Part shown: positions 31,472 to 40,730 of the stretch, in pieces
Position numbering within the stretch: the stretch's first letter is position 1
Layout: the number at the start of each line of letters is the position of its first letter
From: Pseudomonadota bacterium
Lineage (GTDB): Bacteria; Pseudomonadota; Gammaproteobacteria; Burkholderiales; Thiobacillaceae
Reading direction: 5' to 3'
NCBI GenBank assembly: GCA_030690985.1
Contig: JAUYFG010000042.1
Location: 1 to 40,775 of the forward strand
Length of the DNA: 40,775 nucleotides
Position numbers and translations under genes: made by a program
The notes under the pieces: model-generated
Databases searched by the model: none
What the model saw: the letters and a program-made list of their open reading frames with translations, nothing else
Told to the model about the DNA's origin: nothing

Positions 31472-32668
31472 ATGGCTGCCGATCCCCTCATCGAATTGCT
31501 GTTTGACGGCCACTGCCCCGATTGCGGGCGGCGCCAGGTGGATCTGCCGGACACCCTGCCCGAGGTGGGCGACGATTTCGACTGGGATCAGCGCGACTAC
31601 GACGGCTTCCGCCTGTTCATGTTGCAGGAACTGGCGGCGCGCTTCCCGGAGCGCCGCCGCTGGACGCCGGCCGACGTGGAAGTCGCTCTGGTGGAAGTGC
31701 TGGCCTTCGCCCTCGACCAGCTCTCCGACAGCCTCGACCGCGCCGCCGCCGAAAGCACCCTGGAAACCGCGCGGCGCCCGGAATCGCTGCGCCGCCTGCT
31801 GAAATTGATCGGCTATGACGCCCTCGGCCTGGCGAAAAGCCTGAAACAGCCGCCGTTCGATGTGACCCCGCCGATCGCCGACACGCGCGGCGACATTGAA
31901 CGCTTCGACGACTGGTGGCTGGATCACCCGGAAAAGATGGATCAAGCGCGTCTCGACGGCCCGCGCGCCATCCACGACCAGCACCGCATGGTCACTCTGG
32001 CCGATTTCGAAACCCGCCTGGAAGAACATCCGCTGGTGCTGCGCGCGCATGCCTGGGAACGCTGGGACGGCGCCTGGTCCACGGTGCATGTGGCGGTGAT
32101 TCCCTGGCAACCTCAGTTGCAACCCCTCGGATTGGATAGCGACGGCATTTACAGCGACGAAGTCTGGGCGGCAAGCGAGGCCTTCCACGCCGAACGCGGC
32201 TTTTATCTGCCGGCGCGTGTGGATCAGCCCAGCGTGCGCGCCGTGCTCTATCCCTACCTGGAGGCCTACCGCATGGTCGGCCAGGAAGTGGTGCTGGAAG
32301 CGGCGCTGGAAGTCGGCATCGTCATGACCCTGTCGATCCAGGTCGATGCCGACTACTTTCAGTCGGAAATCCGCAACGCCGTCGATCGCGCCCTCGGCAC
32401 CGGCCCCGGCGGCTTCTTCGAGCCCGGCCGTCTGCGCTTCGGCGAAGACCTCTGGGCGAGCGATCTTTATCAGGCGCTGATGGTGCTGGACGGGGTGGAC
32501 AACGTCTGCCTCAACCGCTTCAAACGCCTGGGCGACCGCTTCCCCGACCAGGCCGCCAGCGGCCGCATCGTCCTGGAAGGTCTGGAAGTGGCTATCTGCG
32601 ACAACGATCAGGCGCACCCGGAACGGGGTTACTTCAGCCTGCTGCTGCATGGGGGGAGAAAGGGATGA
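31472..32668 (+). CDS. Baseplate wedge protein 1 (gpJ/gp6-like, Afp11-type)
   Basis: A 398-residue protein that starts with an unusual CPDC pair (Cys 15 and 18). Its middle helical part (FPERRRWTPADVEVALVEVLAFALDQLSDSLDRAAAESTLETARRPESLRRLLKLIGY) and end (QSEIRNAVDRALGTGPGGFFEPGRLRFGEDLWASDLYQALMVLDGVDNV) fit baseplate J-like wedge proteins. It is shorter than Afp11, which suggests a reduced form. A wedge heterotrimer with the larger next gene is likely. The start at ATG 31472 has AAGGAGTCGG. The following gap has a half P1 and a P2 palindrome. Confidence 0.82.
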   Translation: MAADPLIELLFDGHCPDCGRRQVDLPDTLPEVGDDFDWDQRDYDGFRLFMLQELAARFPERRRWTPADVEVALVEVLAFALDQLSDSLDRAAAESTLETARRPESLRRLLKLIGYDALGLAKSLKQPPFDVTPPIADTRGDIERFDDWWLDHPEKMDQARLDGPRAIHDQHRMVTLADFETRLEEHPLVLRAHAWERWDGAWSTVHVAVIPWQPQLQPLGLDSDGIYSDEVWAASEAFHAERGFYLPARVDQPSVRAVLYPYLEAYRMVGQEVVLEAALEVGIVMTLSIQVDADYFQSEIRNAVDRALGTGPGGFFEPGRLRFGEDLWASDLYQALMVLDGVDNVCLNRFKRLGDRFPDQAASGRIVLEGLEVAICDNDQAHPERGYFSLLLHGGRKG

Positions 32669-32685
32669 ACCCACCGCTTAGAGAC

Positions 32686-32715
32686 GTAGGTTGGGCAAAG
32701 CGCAGCGTGCCCAAC
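32686..32715. repeat. P1 palindrome, left half only (copy 5)
   Basis: GTAGGTTGGGCAAAGCGCAG continues to CGTGCCCAAC but the right arm is missing. A P2 copy follows 39 bases later. Confidence 0.85.
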
Positions 32716-32754
32716 AAATTGGCCCGCAGCCGCAAATCGTGCCGGAGGAACGCG

Positions 32755-32827
32755 GTAGGGTGGATAAGCGAAGCGCATCCACCTTTGGCTGCGGTGATGG
32801 TGGATGCGCTTCGCTTATCCACCCTAC
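32755..32827. repeat. P2 palindrome, copy 2
   Basis: A 73-bp copy with arms GTAGGGTGGATAAGCGAAGC and complement around CTTTGGCTGCGGTGAT-like loop sequence. It lies just before the ribosome site of the second wedge gene. Confidence 0.92.
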
Positions 32828-32851
32828 GACCGTTCACGGAGGTCATTCGCC

Positions 32852-35776
32852 ATGACTGACCTTACCCGCTGGAATCGCGCCGGCCTTTCGCGCTTTGACT
32901 ATCTCGACGGCAATGCCGCCATCTTCCTGGAACGCCTGCGCGCCGGCCTGGCCGCCAAATTCCCGGTCTGGACGCAGGTACAGGCAACCGCCGTTGCCAA
33001 TGAATCCGAGGAAGCTCGCAAAGCCCGCCTGGAGGCGCTCTACGCGCAAGACCCGGACGACATGCTGTGGCAACTCACGCGCCAGTTCGCGCGCTCCTGC
33101 CATGTGCTGGGGAGCCATGTCGATGCCTATGCCAACGAGAGCACGCTGGGCACCGCCAGCCAGTGGGAAAACCTGCGCCGTCTGGTGGCGCTGCTCGATT
33201 ACGCGCCGCTGCCGCCGGCCTCCGCTTCCGCGCCGCTGGCGCTGTTCCTCAAGGAAGGCAAGGCCGGTACGGTGGCCGCCGGTTTGCAGGTGAAATACAG
33301 CCCCGCTTCGGGCGCGCCGTTGATCTTCGAGACGCTCGCCGATCTGGACGCCGATGCCGCCTACAACACCCTTTACGCCCGCGACCACCTGCGCAACCCG
33401 CAGGCCCTGACCGGCACCGTCCTGGTCGTCGCCGAGAAGCTGGACAAGCTGAAAAGCGGCGAGCCACTGGTTCTGGAAGACGAACGTGACGGACAACTTT
33501 CCTCGCACATGGTCCAGGGCCTCATCCTCGGCGAGGACCGCACCACGGTGACGCTCTCGCCGGCCATCCCCGCCGGTTTCGTCAAGGGGTACACCCTGCT
33601 GCACACCGGCCCCAAGGAAAAACTCAAGCCGCTGGGGCCGGCCACGGGCGGTGTCGAGAGCGTCGGCCACAGCCTGCAACTGGCGGTGCCGTCGAGCGAT
33701 CTGGCGGCGGGCGATATCGTGGTGATTCGCTCAACAGACGACAAGCCGTACTACCGCCGGATCAAGACCGTCCAGGAAGATCGCCTGGTGTTCTACCGCA
33801 CCATCGACCAGCTCACCCTCAACGGTGCCACGGTGGCGCGGCCCATCAGCGTGCCGCTGTCCGACCTCGCCAACCCGCCGAAACGCCGGGTAATCAATGC
33901 AGATGGAACGGTGGTCGATGTGGTCTACGCGGCCGGCGACTGGTCGCGCCTGGCCGGGCAATGGCTGGCGCGCATCCATAAGGTCGGTGGCCGTGAATAT
34001 CTGCCCGCCTACCGTTGCCTGCATGCCAAGTACGTGCCGGTGACCAAGGACAACGCGCTGCTGGCCGAGGACGAACGCCCCGGCTACACCGCGCTGACGC
34101 TCACCTGGCATGCCGACACGGATGGCGTGCCGGGCGCCAACGACTTCAAGCTCAACAACCCGCAAACCCTGCTGGCGCCGCCGCCCACCGCCGGCCCCTG
34201 GACGGTGGACAGCTTCCTCAACAAGAGCGAGGACGGCCGTCTGGCCCGAGAACTGGTCACCGGCCAGTGCAAGCAGACGGCGGCCGGCGACTTGGCCGTG
34301 GTGGTGAAAGGCGCGCAGATGGCCTGGGCGCGCCTCGCCACGGTGGCGCTGGACGCGGAACACGAGGAAGCCACGCTGTCCGCCGACCCGCACTGGCAGG
34401 ACCGTGGCGGCGGCCCCTTCTTCCTCTCCCGCACCCGGGTGTACAGCCATTTTGTGAAGCAGGCGCGCGTGGTCGGCTGGCAGGACAACCCCACCGCCCT
34501 CTCCGGCATCCGTGTGCTGCTGGAAAGCCTGCCTGCCGGTTTGAAGGCCGGGCGCGCGCTGATCGTCGATAACGGCATCACAACTCAGGAAAGCGCGCTG
34601 GAAACCACCCTGGCCGATTTCGCCGCTGCCGGCGCCTGGCTCGATCTGGCCGATGCCCTGCCGACCGGTACCACCGCCGGCAACCTGAAGATTTACGCCA
34701 ACGTGGTGAATGCCGGCCACGGCGAGAGCCGGCCGCAACGGGTGCTGGGCAGCGGTGATGGCACCCGCAGCAGCCAGCATTTCGCCCTGGAGGTGTCCGA
34801 CCTGAGCTTTGTCGCCGATGCCGGCATGAGCGCCGGGGTGCGCGCCGCCGTCGAAGTCGCGGTGGCCGGCGAGACCTGGACCCAGGTTTCCACCCTCAAG
34901 GATTCCGGCCCGACCGACGCGCATTACCAGGCGCGCATCGACCAGGACGGCAATGCCGACATCCAGTTCGGCGACGGCCGCCACGGCCGGCGCTTGCCCA
35001 GCGGCGGCAACAACCTCCGGGTGAGCTTCCGCCAGGGTTCCGGCGCCGTTGGCAATCTCGCCCCCGGCAGCCTGGCCAAGCTGATCAAGCCGCATCCGTT
35101 GCTGGAATCGCTGGCGCAACCAATAGAAAGTAGCGGCGGCGGCGACCGCGAAAGCAATGCCGATCTCCGCGAGAACGCCCCCGCCACCCTGCTGGCGCTG
35201 GATCGCGCGGTTTCGCTGGAAGATTTCTCGCAACTGGCGCGCGGCCATGCCAGCGTCTGGCAGGCGCGCGCTTTCCGCCTGCCGCCCGGCCTCGGCCAGC
35301 GCGAGCGCCTGGAAGTGGTGGCGATGGCAGCCGGCGGCGGCATGCCCTCCGCCGCGCTCAAGGCCGAGTTGCAGGCGTTTCTGCTGGCGCGCGCGCAGCC
35401 CGGCATGGCCATCGGCATCAGCGATTACACCCGGCTGACCTTCAAGCTGACTGTGACCGTGCGTGTGCGCACGGACGCCTTCGACCGCCAGACCGTGAAA
35501 GACGCCGTGCTCGAAGCACTCGAAGCCGCTTTCACCGAAGAGGCGCGGAAACTGGGCCAGGCCCTGTATCGCGGTGAGGTCTACAAGGTGGTGGATGCCG
35601 TGGCCGGCGTGGAAAACAGCGATTGCGGCATCGTTCTCAGCGCTGCCACCAAGGTGCTGCTGGCGCAGTCGGTCGAGACCGGCGGCAAGCTGCTGCTGGC
35701 GCAACCGGCGCCCAGCCAGTGCCTGGTGTTCGACAGCACGGGTGTTGTCGTGGTGGTCGAGGAGTACGGTCTATGA
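32852..35776 (+). CDS. Large baseplate wedge protein 2 (gpJ/gp6-like, Afp12-type)
   Basis: A 974-residue protein and the second wedge component. The N-terminal region (MTDLTRWNRAGLSRFDYLDGNAAIFLERL) is typical of eCIS wedge proteins. The middle (about 200-670) is a set of beta-rich domains. The C-terminal third has IQFGDGRHGRRLPSGGNNLRVSFRQGSGAVGNLAPGSL, then ALDRAVSLEDFSQLARGHASVWQARAF and EEARKLGQALYRGEVYKVVDAVAGV, which are baseplate J hallmarks. ATG 32852 is preceded by GGAGG. Its stop overlaps the next start by ATGA, so both are coupled. Length is normal for Afp12-type proteins. Confidence 0.9.
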   Translation: MTDLTRWNRAGLSRFDYLDGNAAIFLERLRAGLAAKFPVWTQVQATAVANESEEARKARLEALYAQDPDDMLWQLTRQFARSCHVLGSHVDAYANESTLGTASQWENLRRLVALLDYAPLPPASASAPLALFLKEGKAGTVAAGLQVKYSPASGAPLIFETLADLDADAAYNTLYARDHLRNPQALTGTVLVVAEKLDKLKSGEPLVLEDERDGQLSSHMVQGLILGEDRTTVTLSPAIPAGFVKGYTLLHTGPKEKLKPLGPATGGVESVGHSLQLAVPSSDLAAGDIVVIRSTDDKPYYRRIKTVQEDRLVFYRTIDQLTLNGATVARPISVPLSDLANPPKRRVINADGTVVDVVYAAGDWSRLAGQWLARIHKVGGREYLPAYRCLHAKYVPVTKDNALLAEDERPGYTALTLTWHADTDGVPGANDFKLNNPQTLLAPPPTAGPWTVDSFLNKSEDGRLARELVTGQCKQTAAGDLAVVVKGAQMAWARLATVALDAEHEEATLSADPHWQDRGGGPFFLSRTRVYSHFVKQARVVGWQDNPTALSGIRVLLESLPAGLKAGRALIVDNGITTQESALETTLADFAAAGAWLDLADALPTGTTAGNLKIYANVVNAGHGESRPQRVLGSGDGTRSSQHFALEVSDLSFVADAGMSAGVRAAVEVAVAGETWTQVSTLKDSGPTDAHYQARIDQDGNADIQFGDGRHGRRLPSGGNNLRVSFRQGSGAVGNLAPGSLAKLIKPHPLLESLAQPIESSGGGDRESNADLRENAPATLLALDRAVSLEDFSQLARGHASVWQARAFRLPPGLGQRERLEVVAMAAGGGMPSAALKAELQAFLLARAQPGMAIGISDYTRLTFKLTVTVRVRTDAFDRQTVKDAVLEALEAAFTEEARKLGQALYRGEVYKVVDAVAGVENSDCGIVLSAATKVLLAQSVETGGKLLLAQPAPSQCLVFDSTGVVVVVEEYGL

Positions 35777-37389
35777 ACCCCAATTACGGCACCCTGCTCC
35801 AGGAATGGCTGCCCGCCGTCTGGCGCGAACGCGATGAAACCGGCGATCTCGCCAGGTTGCTGGAGGTCTACGGCGAATTGCTCGATGCCTTCCACGCCAC
35901 CGTGGCGCAACGCCTTTACGACAGCTTCCCGGATCAGGATGGCGACGGCCGCCACTGCCAGGACTGGCTGCTGCCCTATTTCGCGCAATTGCTCGATGTG
36001 CGCCTGGTGTCGCCGGACGAAGCCGGGCGCCGCGCCGAACTGGCCGATGCCGTCGCCTGGCGCCAGCGCAAGGGCACCCGCGTCAGCATCGAAGCCATCG
36101 CCGAAGCGGTGGGGCAGTTCGAAGTGGAAATTCAGGAGGGCTGGAAACGGGTGGCCATCACCCCGCGCGTGGATCGCCCGCTGTTGCCGGAAACGGCCTT
36201 CGGCGAGCGGGAAATCCGCGAGGATGCCGGCCCCGCCGCGCGCGCACGCCATCCCGGCCTGCCCGCCGCCACCCTGGACTTGCGCTATTGCTCGCGCGCC
36301 GTGCGCTGCGACCCGAGCAATTCGGGGGCGCATCAGACGACATTCGCTGGACAGAGTCTTACCTGGCGCCAGGTCAACCGCCACGGCCTGCCCTGCGCGC
36401 CGGACAGCTTCCAGGATGTCTCCCGCCGCACCGTGGATGTGCGCACGCCGGATTGGCGTAGAGGGCACTTCCATCCACGCCGGGTCTTGTTGAATCTGCC
36501 GCCGCCGGAAGGCCATTGTTCAGCCAGCGCGCCGGCGATGAACTGGAGCGAGGTGCTCGGCCTGAGTACCTTCGACGGCCCGCATCTGCGGGTCAGTACG
36601 GGCAGCATCGAATGGAACGGCGCCACACTGCCGTTGATCACCTACAGCGGCCTAGGTGACGTACCGGTCAAATTGCGCGGGGTGGCCACCTTCACCCAGG
36701 TCGCCGTCTACCGTTTCGAGAATCTCTGGCTCGACAACAAAGTGCAGATCGACGCCGGCGCGGCGCAATTGCGCGACTGCGCCGCGCGCCAGTTCAAGGT
36801 CGTCACCGCCCTGCGCAATGTGCCGGTGATCGCGGCGCGCGCCTGCCTGTTCAAGAAGCTCGAAGCCGCGCGTGGCCTGGTGCGCCTGGAATATGTGACC
36901 GTGCTCGACACGCTCCTGGCGGAACGCCTGGAGGCCAGCGACAGCATCCTGATGCCGCCCCTGCGCAAGGACACGATAGACAACGACGTGCCCGCCGCCG
37001 GCTGCATCCGCTTTTGCCGCTTGTTCCACATCCCGCCGCCACCCGATGCCTTCAATCCTGCTCTGGTCAACGATCCGCTGTGGGTGTCGCAACTGAAGCG
37101 TTCCGCCCTGCGCTGTTTCAGCAATACCTGCACGACTGCGCAACCGCTGTTCTGGAATGCCAGTTTCGGCCATCCCGGCTGCGGCGTGCTGCATCCCGAT
37201 GCCAAGGCGATTTTCCAATCCGGCGCCGAGGACGGCGGCGAGCTGGGCGCCTGCCATGACTACCGTTATGTCCTGCGGCAGCGCGCGGTGCTGGAGAAGT
37301 TGCAGGAATTCCTGCCGGTAGGCATGGAGGCGGTGCTGGTGGCCGATTCCAGCCTCGCTTGTGCGCCACCCAAGGAGAGCAAGACATGA
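35773..37389 (+). CDS. Tail protein I-like protein with beta-helix C-terminal part
   Basis: A 538-residue protein. The first 150 residues fit the P2 gpI/tail protein family: LLQEWLPAVWRERDETGDLARLLEVYGELLDAFHATVAQRLYDSF and LAQLLDV-like sequence, then AVAWRQRKGTRVSIEAIAEAVGQF. The rest (about 200-500) contains repeated short beta-strand units with a ladder look (LWLDNKVQIDAGAAQLRDCAARQFKV, VIAARACLFKKLEAARGLVRLEYV), probably a right-handed beta-helix. Such proteins sit at the baseplate rim and can carry fibres. Many Cys (more than ten) are present. The start overlaps the previous stop by four bases. Confidence 0.78.
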   Translation: MNPNYGTLLQEWLPAVWRERDETGDLARLLEVYGELLDAFHATVAQRLYDSFPDQDGDGRHCQDWLLPYFAQLLDVRLVSPDEAGRRAELADAVAWRQRKGTRVSIEAIAEAVGQFEVEIQEGWKRVAITPRVDRPLLPETAFGEREIREDAGPAARARHPGLPAATLDLRYCSRAVRCDPSNSGAHQTTFAGQSLTWRQVNRHGLPCAPDSFQDVSRRTVDVRTPDWRRGHFHPRRVLLNLPPPEGHCSASAPAMNWSEVLGLSTFDGPHLRVSTGSIEWNGATLPLITYSGLGDVPVKLRGVATFTQVAVYRFENLWLDNKVQIDAGAAQLRDCAARQFKVVTALRNVPVIAARACLFKKLEAARGLVRLEYVTVLDTLLAERLEASDSILMPPLRKDTIDNDVPAAGCIRFCRLFHIPPPPDAFNPALVNDPLWVSQLKRSALRCFSNTCTTAQPLFWNASFGHPGCGVLHPDAKAIFQSGAEDGGELGACHDYRYVLRQRAVLEKLQEFLPVGMEAVLVADSSLACAPPKESKT

Positions 37390-37411
37390 GGCGAGCGGCG
37401 CGTGGATGCGG

Positions 37412-37436
37412 CTCCCCCCTTTCTCAAAGGGGGGAG
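37412..37436. repeat. P6 C/G-tract palindrome, copy 3
   Basis: A perfect inverted repeat CTCCCCCCTTT-ctc-AAAGGGGGGAG just after the tail protein I-like gene, followed 6 bases later by a P1 copy. Confidence 0.8.
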
Positions 37437-37442
37437 CAAGCG

Positions 37443-37515
37443 GTAGGTTGGGCAAAGCGAAGCGTGCCCAACACCGCGACGGTTCGTTGGGCACGCTTCG
37501 CTTTGCCCAACCTAC
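37443..37515. repeat. P1 palindrome, copy 6
   Basis: A 73-bp copy with near-perfect arms around ACCGCGACGGTTC-like loop sequence, before the DUF6519 gene. Confidence 0.92.
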
Positions 37516-37562
37516 GAATATTTCTGCTAACCGACGATGCAAATGATTAACCGGGGACAGCC

Positions 37563-40500
37563 ATGAAAACCCAAATCTCCCGCGATTCCTTCCAGCCCGA
37601 ACAACGCTATTCCGGGGTTTATCTGCAACAGGGCCGGATGATCCTGGATGCCGACTGGAATGAACTCTCCGACATCGAGAAGGCGCGTCTGGTCGATGCC
37701 CTGCGTGATGCCATTGCCGGCGGCGCGCCGCGCGTGGGCGGCCTCAAGGTGTTTGCCGACCCGGCCGGCTCCGCGAACATCCGCATCCAGCCCGGCGCGC
37801 TCTATGTCGAGGGCGTGCCGGCCCGGCTGGACGCTTCCGCGCCGCTGCCGGTCAACGCGCAGCCCGATTACCCGATCCAGGCCGACTACAGCGGACAGAA
37901 CTTCAAGCTCTACGCCGATGTCTGGGAACGCAGCGTTTCCGCCCTGGAACAGTCGGCGCTCATGGATGCCGCTTTACACGGCGCCGACACCGCCACGCGC
38001 AGCCAGACCATGCTGCAGGTGAAGTGGTGCGCCAACACCCTCGACCCGCTCAACGAGGTTGCCAACCCCTGCATCGGCACCGCGCCGCTCACCCTGAAAC
38101 TGCGTCTGATCGCCAGCAGCGGCGACACTTGCGACCCCTGTTCCAGCCAGGTGAAAGTGGATGAGCGCCTCGGCAACTATCTGTTCCGCGTGGAAATCCA
38201 CGACTACGAGCCCGCCACCCAATGGCTCACCCTGAAATGGTCGCGCGACAACGGCGCCGAAGCCTGCGCGGTGGCGGCGATGCCGGCGGGCTTCAACCAG
38301 GGCGACTGGGTCTGGGAATACTTCGACAACGACACAGAGCGCCTGCTGGGCAACCACTTTGCGACTAATCCGCTGAAGTTGCGCGGCCTCATCAAGGAAA
38401 CCTGCGCCACACCCAGCGGCGTCAACGAGCCGAAAACCTACGTGCGGCAGTGGGATGGAACCATCAAGGTCAAGCTGGACAGCGGCGCCTTGAGCGGTCG
38501 TGATCGCGGCGTCGCACTGTTCGCGGGTGCCGTGGGCAACCAGGCGCAAGGCCGCGCCAACTTCGCCGGTGGCGTGCTCAAGATCAACCTGGAACGCCTG
38601 GAACTGGAGCTTTCCAGCAGCGGCAAGCGCTTCGTGCCCGGCGACTACTGGCTGGCTGAAGTGCGCGAGGCGGAGGACGCAAGCGGCGACACCGTGCTCT
38701 CCGCCGCCCCGCCGCGCGGCGTGCGCCACCATTACTTGTTCCTCGGCGAACTGGGGGTGGACAAGAAACTGGTCGCCCAGAACGACGCCTTCAAACGTCG
38801 CATGGCCTTCCCGCCGCTGACCGACATCGTCGCAGCCGACGTGGGCTTTTCCGACCACTGCGTCGGCCTCTACGCGGGTGCTGCGAACGTGCAGCAGGCG
38901 TTGGACAACCTCTGCGCCATCGACGCCGACGACATCGCCTACCCGCTGCCCAACTGCGGCGCCAACGAGGGCAAATCGATCAAGGACCGGCTGAAAGCGC
39001 TGCTCGACCCGGACAGCGACGGCAAGCTCACGGTCAAGGCCGCGCTCGACAACCTGCTCTGCCAGCTCAACGCGACCAGCCTGCCCTATAACGTGCCGGC
39101 CTGCGCTTCCAGCCCCAGCGTGCGTGAATTGCTCGGCCTGGCGGTCGGCGACAACAATGTCGCCCCGGTGCTGGACAAGCTGTTGTGCGAGTTCAAGGCC
39201 AACGATCTGCCGCTGGACAAGAGCGATGCGGCGCTGTGCAGCGACCTGCAAGCGCCCGCCGTGGTGACCGTGCAGGATGCGCTCAAGGTGCTCTGCGGCA
39301 AGTCCGGCGGCGGCTGCGCGGTGGCGGCTACTTCGCCGGAACATCTGGGCCTGTTGTTGCAGGAATTCGCCAACTCCAGCAGCGCAACCGATCTCTGGGT
39401 CTGCCTCAAGGGCGGCAGCTATCCGCTCGCCGGCGTGCCGGCCATCAGCGGCAAGCGCAGCCTGCGCATCAGTGGCGAAGGGCCGGAATCGGTTTTCATC
39501 AGCTTCAGCGGCACCACCCTCAGCCTGGGCGCCGACGAGGTGATCCTGGAAAATTGCTCGCTGACCTTCGGCAACAGCGCCGGCCAGCTCGCTATCACCG
39601 CCGACACCGCCAGGACGCAGGGCTGCCATTTCAGCCGCACCAGCGGCAGCGCCAATGGCCCGGCGATGATCAGCGTCGGCGGGCAGGGTGGCAGCGCCTG
39701 CCAGATGAGTTGGCGCGATAACGTGCTCTACGCCCAGGTGAAAAGCAGCGTCGGCAATGGCAGCAAATGGGGGGGCACGGCGGTGGTGGGCGATGCCACC
39801 GTGAGCAAGGCGATCCTGGCGCTGGGCAAGGACGAATTGCTGCTCGACAAGACCGCTTACGACACGGCCCTGAACGAAGTGGTCACCGCGATCATGGCCA
39901 TGACTCCGGAAAAACGTCTGGCCTGGAAAACCAATCTCGAACAGGTCGGCCCGCGCGCCACACCCCGTGCCGCCGTGGTGCGGGTGGTCAAAGCCAACAG
40001 CGAAAACATGACGGTGGCCCTGGGCAAGGAGCGTTTGACGCACTCGGAAACCATGGTCGCGGTGGAAGGCCTGGTGGCGCTATGGGTCACCTACAAGCCC
40101 GACACCGCCCTGCGCCTGGCCAACCAGAAGGTGGGCGGCATGATCGAAGGCAACCAGGTGGACGGCTGGGTGTTGCTGGGCAACGGCGTGGATGGCTACA
40201 GCAGCCCGGCCACGATCAACGGGGTCGGCCTGGAGGGGAGCATCGTCAAAAGCGGCGGCGAGGATCTGCGACTGGTTGCCAACAGTCTCTCCGCGCTCAA
40301 GGCGAATCTCCCGGGCACTGCGTTGAACGCCGACCAGGCGCTGGTGGCGCAGGTCAACGGCCATGCGCGGATCACGCTGAGTGGCAACCGTTTCGAGGAC
40401 GCCGGCAATGCCGTCACCGCCAGCAACCTGGTCGCCCAGGGCAATACCTGGCTGGGCAACGACAGCGACCTGGGCTACGCCGTGGTGGATCGCGCCGCCT

Positions 40501-40622
40501 TCACCGGCAATCTGGTGGAGGACAGCACGCAGGAGTTCAGCCGCATCAACGCCACCGTATCGGAGGGCCAGCTTGCCAGTGCCGGCAACCTGCTGCTGAA
40601 CGTGATGCCGATGCGAGGCTGA
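37563..40622 (+). CDS. Large DUF6519-type eCIS protein with Cys repeats and beta-helix
   Basis: A 1019-residue protein beginning MKTQISRDSFQPEQRYSGVYLQQGRM, then LDADWNELSDIEKARL, the start of the DUF6519 family often found in contractile-tail clusters. Residues 1-430 form that domain, with YLFRVEIHDYE and LKWSRDNGAEA. Residues about 441-585 contain four Cys-bearing repeats (see findings). The last 400 residues have beta-helix character (ISGKRSLRISGEGPESVFISFSG, then GGMIEGNQVDGWVLLGNGV, VNGHARITLSGNRFEDAGNAV). It may take the place of a fibre or spike-binding adhesin. ATG 37563 follows GGGGACAGCC. No signal peptide is present. Function is inferred from context only. Confidence 0.8.
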   Translation: MKTQISRDSFQPEQRYSGVYLQQGRMILDADWNELSDIEKARLVDALRDAIAGGAPRVGGLKVFADPAGSANIRIQPGALYVEGVPARLDASAPLPVNAQPDYPIQADYSGQNFKLYADVWERSVSALEQSALMDAALHGADTATRSQTMLQVKWCANTLDPLNEVANPCIGTAPLTLKLRLIASSGDTCDPCSSQVKVDERLGNYLFRVEIHDYEPATQWLTLKWSRDNGAEACAVAAMPAGFNQGDWVWEYFDNDTERLLGNHFATNPLKLRGLIKETCATPSGVNEPKTYVRQWDGTIKVKLDSGALSGRDRGVALFAGAVGNQAQGRANFAGGVLKINLERLELELSSSGKRFVPGDYWLAEVREAEDASGDTVLSAAPPRGVRHHYLFLGELGVDKKLVAQNDAFKRRMAFPPLTDIVAADVGFSDHCVGLYAGAANVQQALDNLCAIDADDIAYPLPNCGANEGKSIKDRLKALLDPDSDGKLTVKAALDNLLCQLNATSLPYNVPACASSPSVRELLGLAVGDNNVAPVLDKLLCEFKANDLPLDKSDAALCSDLQAPAVVTVQDALKVLCGKSGGGCAVAATSPEHLGLLLQEFANSSSATDLWVCLKGGSYPLAGVPAISGKRSLRISGEGPESVFISFSGTTLSLGADEVILENCSLTFGNSAGQLAITADTARTQGCHFSRTSGSANGPAMISVGGQGGSACQMSWRDNVLYAQVKSSVGNGSKWGGTAVVGDATVSKAILALGKDELLLDKTAYDTALNEVVTAIMAMTPEKRLAWKTNLEQVGPRATPRAAVVRVVKANSENMTVALGKERLTHSETMVAVEGLVALWVTYKPDTALRLANQKVGGMIEGNQVDGWVLLGNGVDGYSSPATINGVGLEGSIVKSGGEDLRLVANSLSALKANLPGTALNADQALVAQVNGHARITLSGNRFEDAGNAVTASNLVAQGNTWLGNDSDLGYAVVDRAAFTGNLVEDSTQEFSRINATVSEGQLASAGNLLLNVMPMRG

Positions 40623-40656
40623 GTGCGACAAAAACCGCTACCGGGCAGGCCGGTGT

Positions 40657-40715
40657 TGTAGCGCAGGCGTCCAGCCTGCGGGTTTGGTGGATGCAGGCGA
40701 GACGCCTGCGCTACA
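40657..40715. repeat. P3 palindrome, copy 3
   Basis: TGTAGCGCAGGCGTCCAGCC and a complementary arm ending GCCTGCGCTACA, 34 bp after the last complete gene. It may be close to the operon end. Confidence 0.88.
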
Positions 40716-40730
40716 GGGGCGGGCCGGTGT

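Noticed and set aside
33731-35704. Long minus-strand open frame opposite the large wedge gene
   Set aside because: Same cause: a shadow of the baseplate gene, with composition unlike real proteins.
37974-40043. Minus-strand open frame of 689 codons opposite the DUF6519-type gene
   Set aside because: Antisense shadow rich in His, Gln and Arg. The plus-strand gene has a clear start, ribosome site and family-like N-terminus.
20378-40622. Prophage or type VI secretion system
   Set aside because: No head, terminase, integrase or lysis genes and no TssJLM-type membrane complex are visible, whereas the DUF4255 protein and Afp15-like ATPase point to eCIS.
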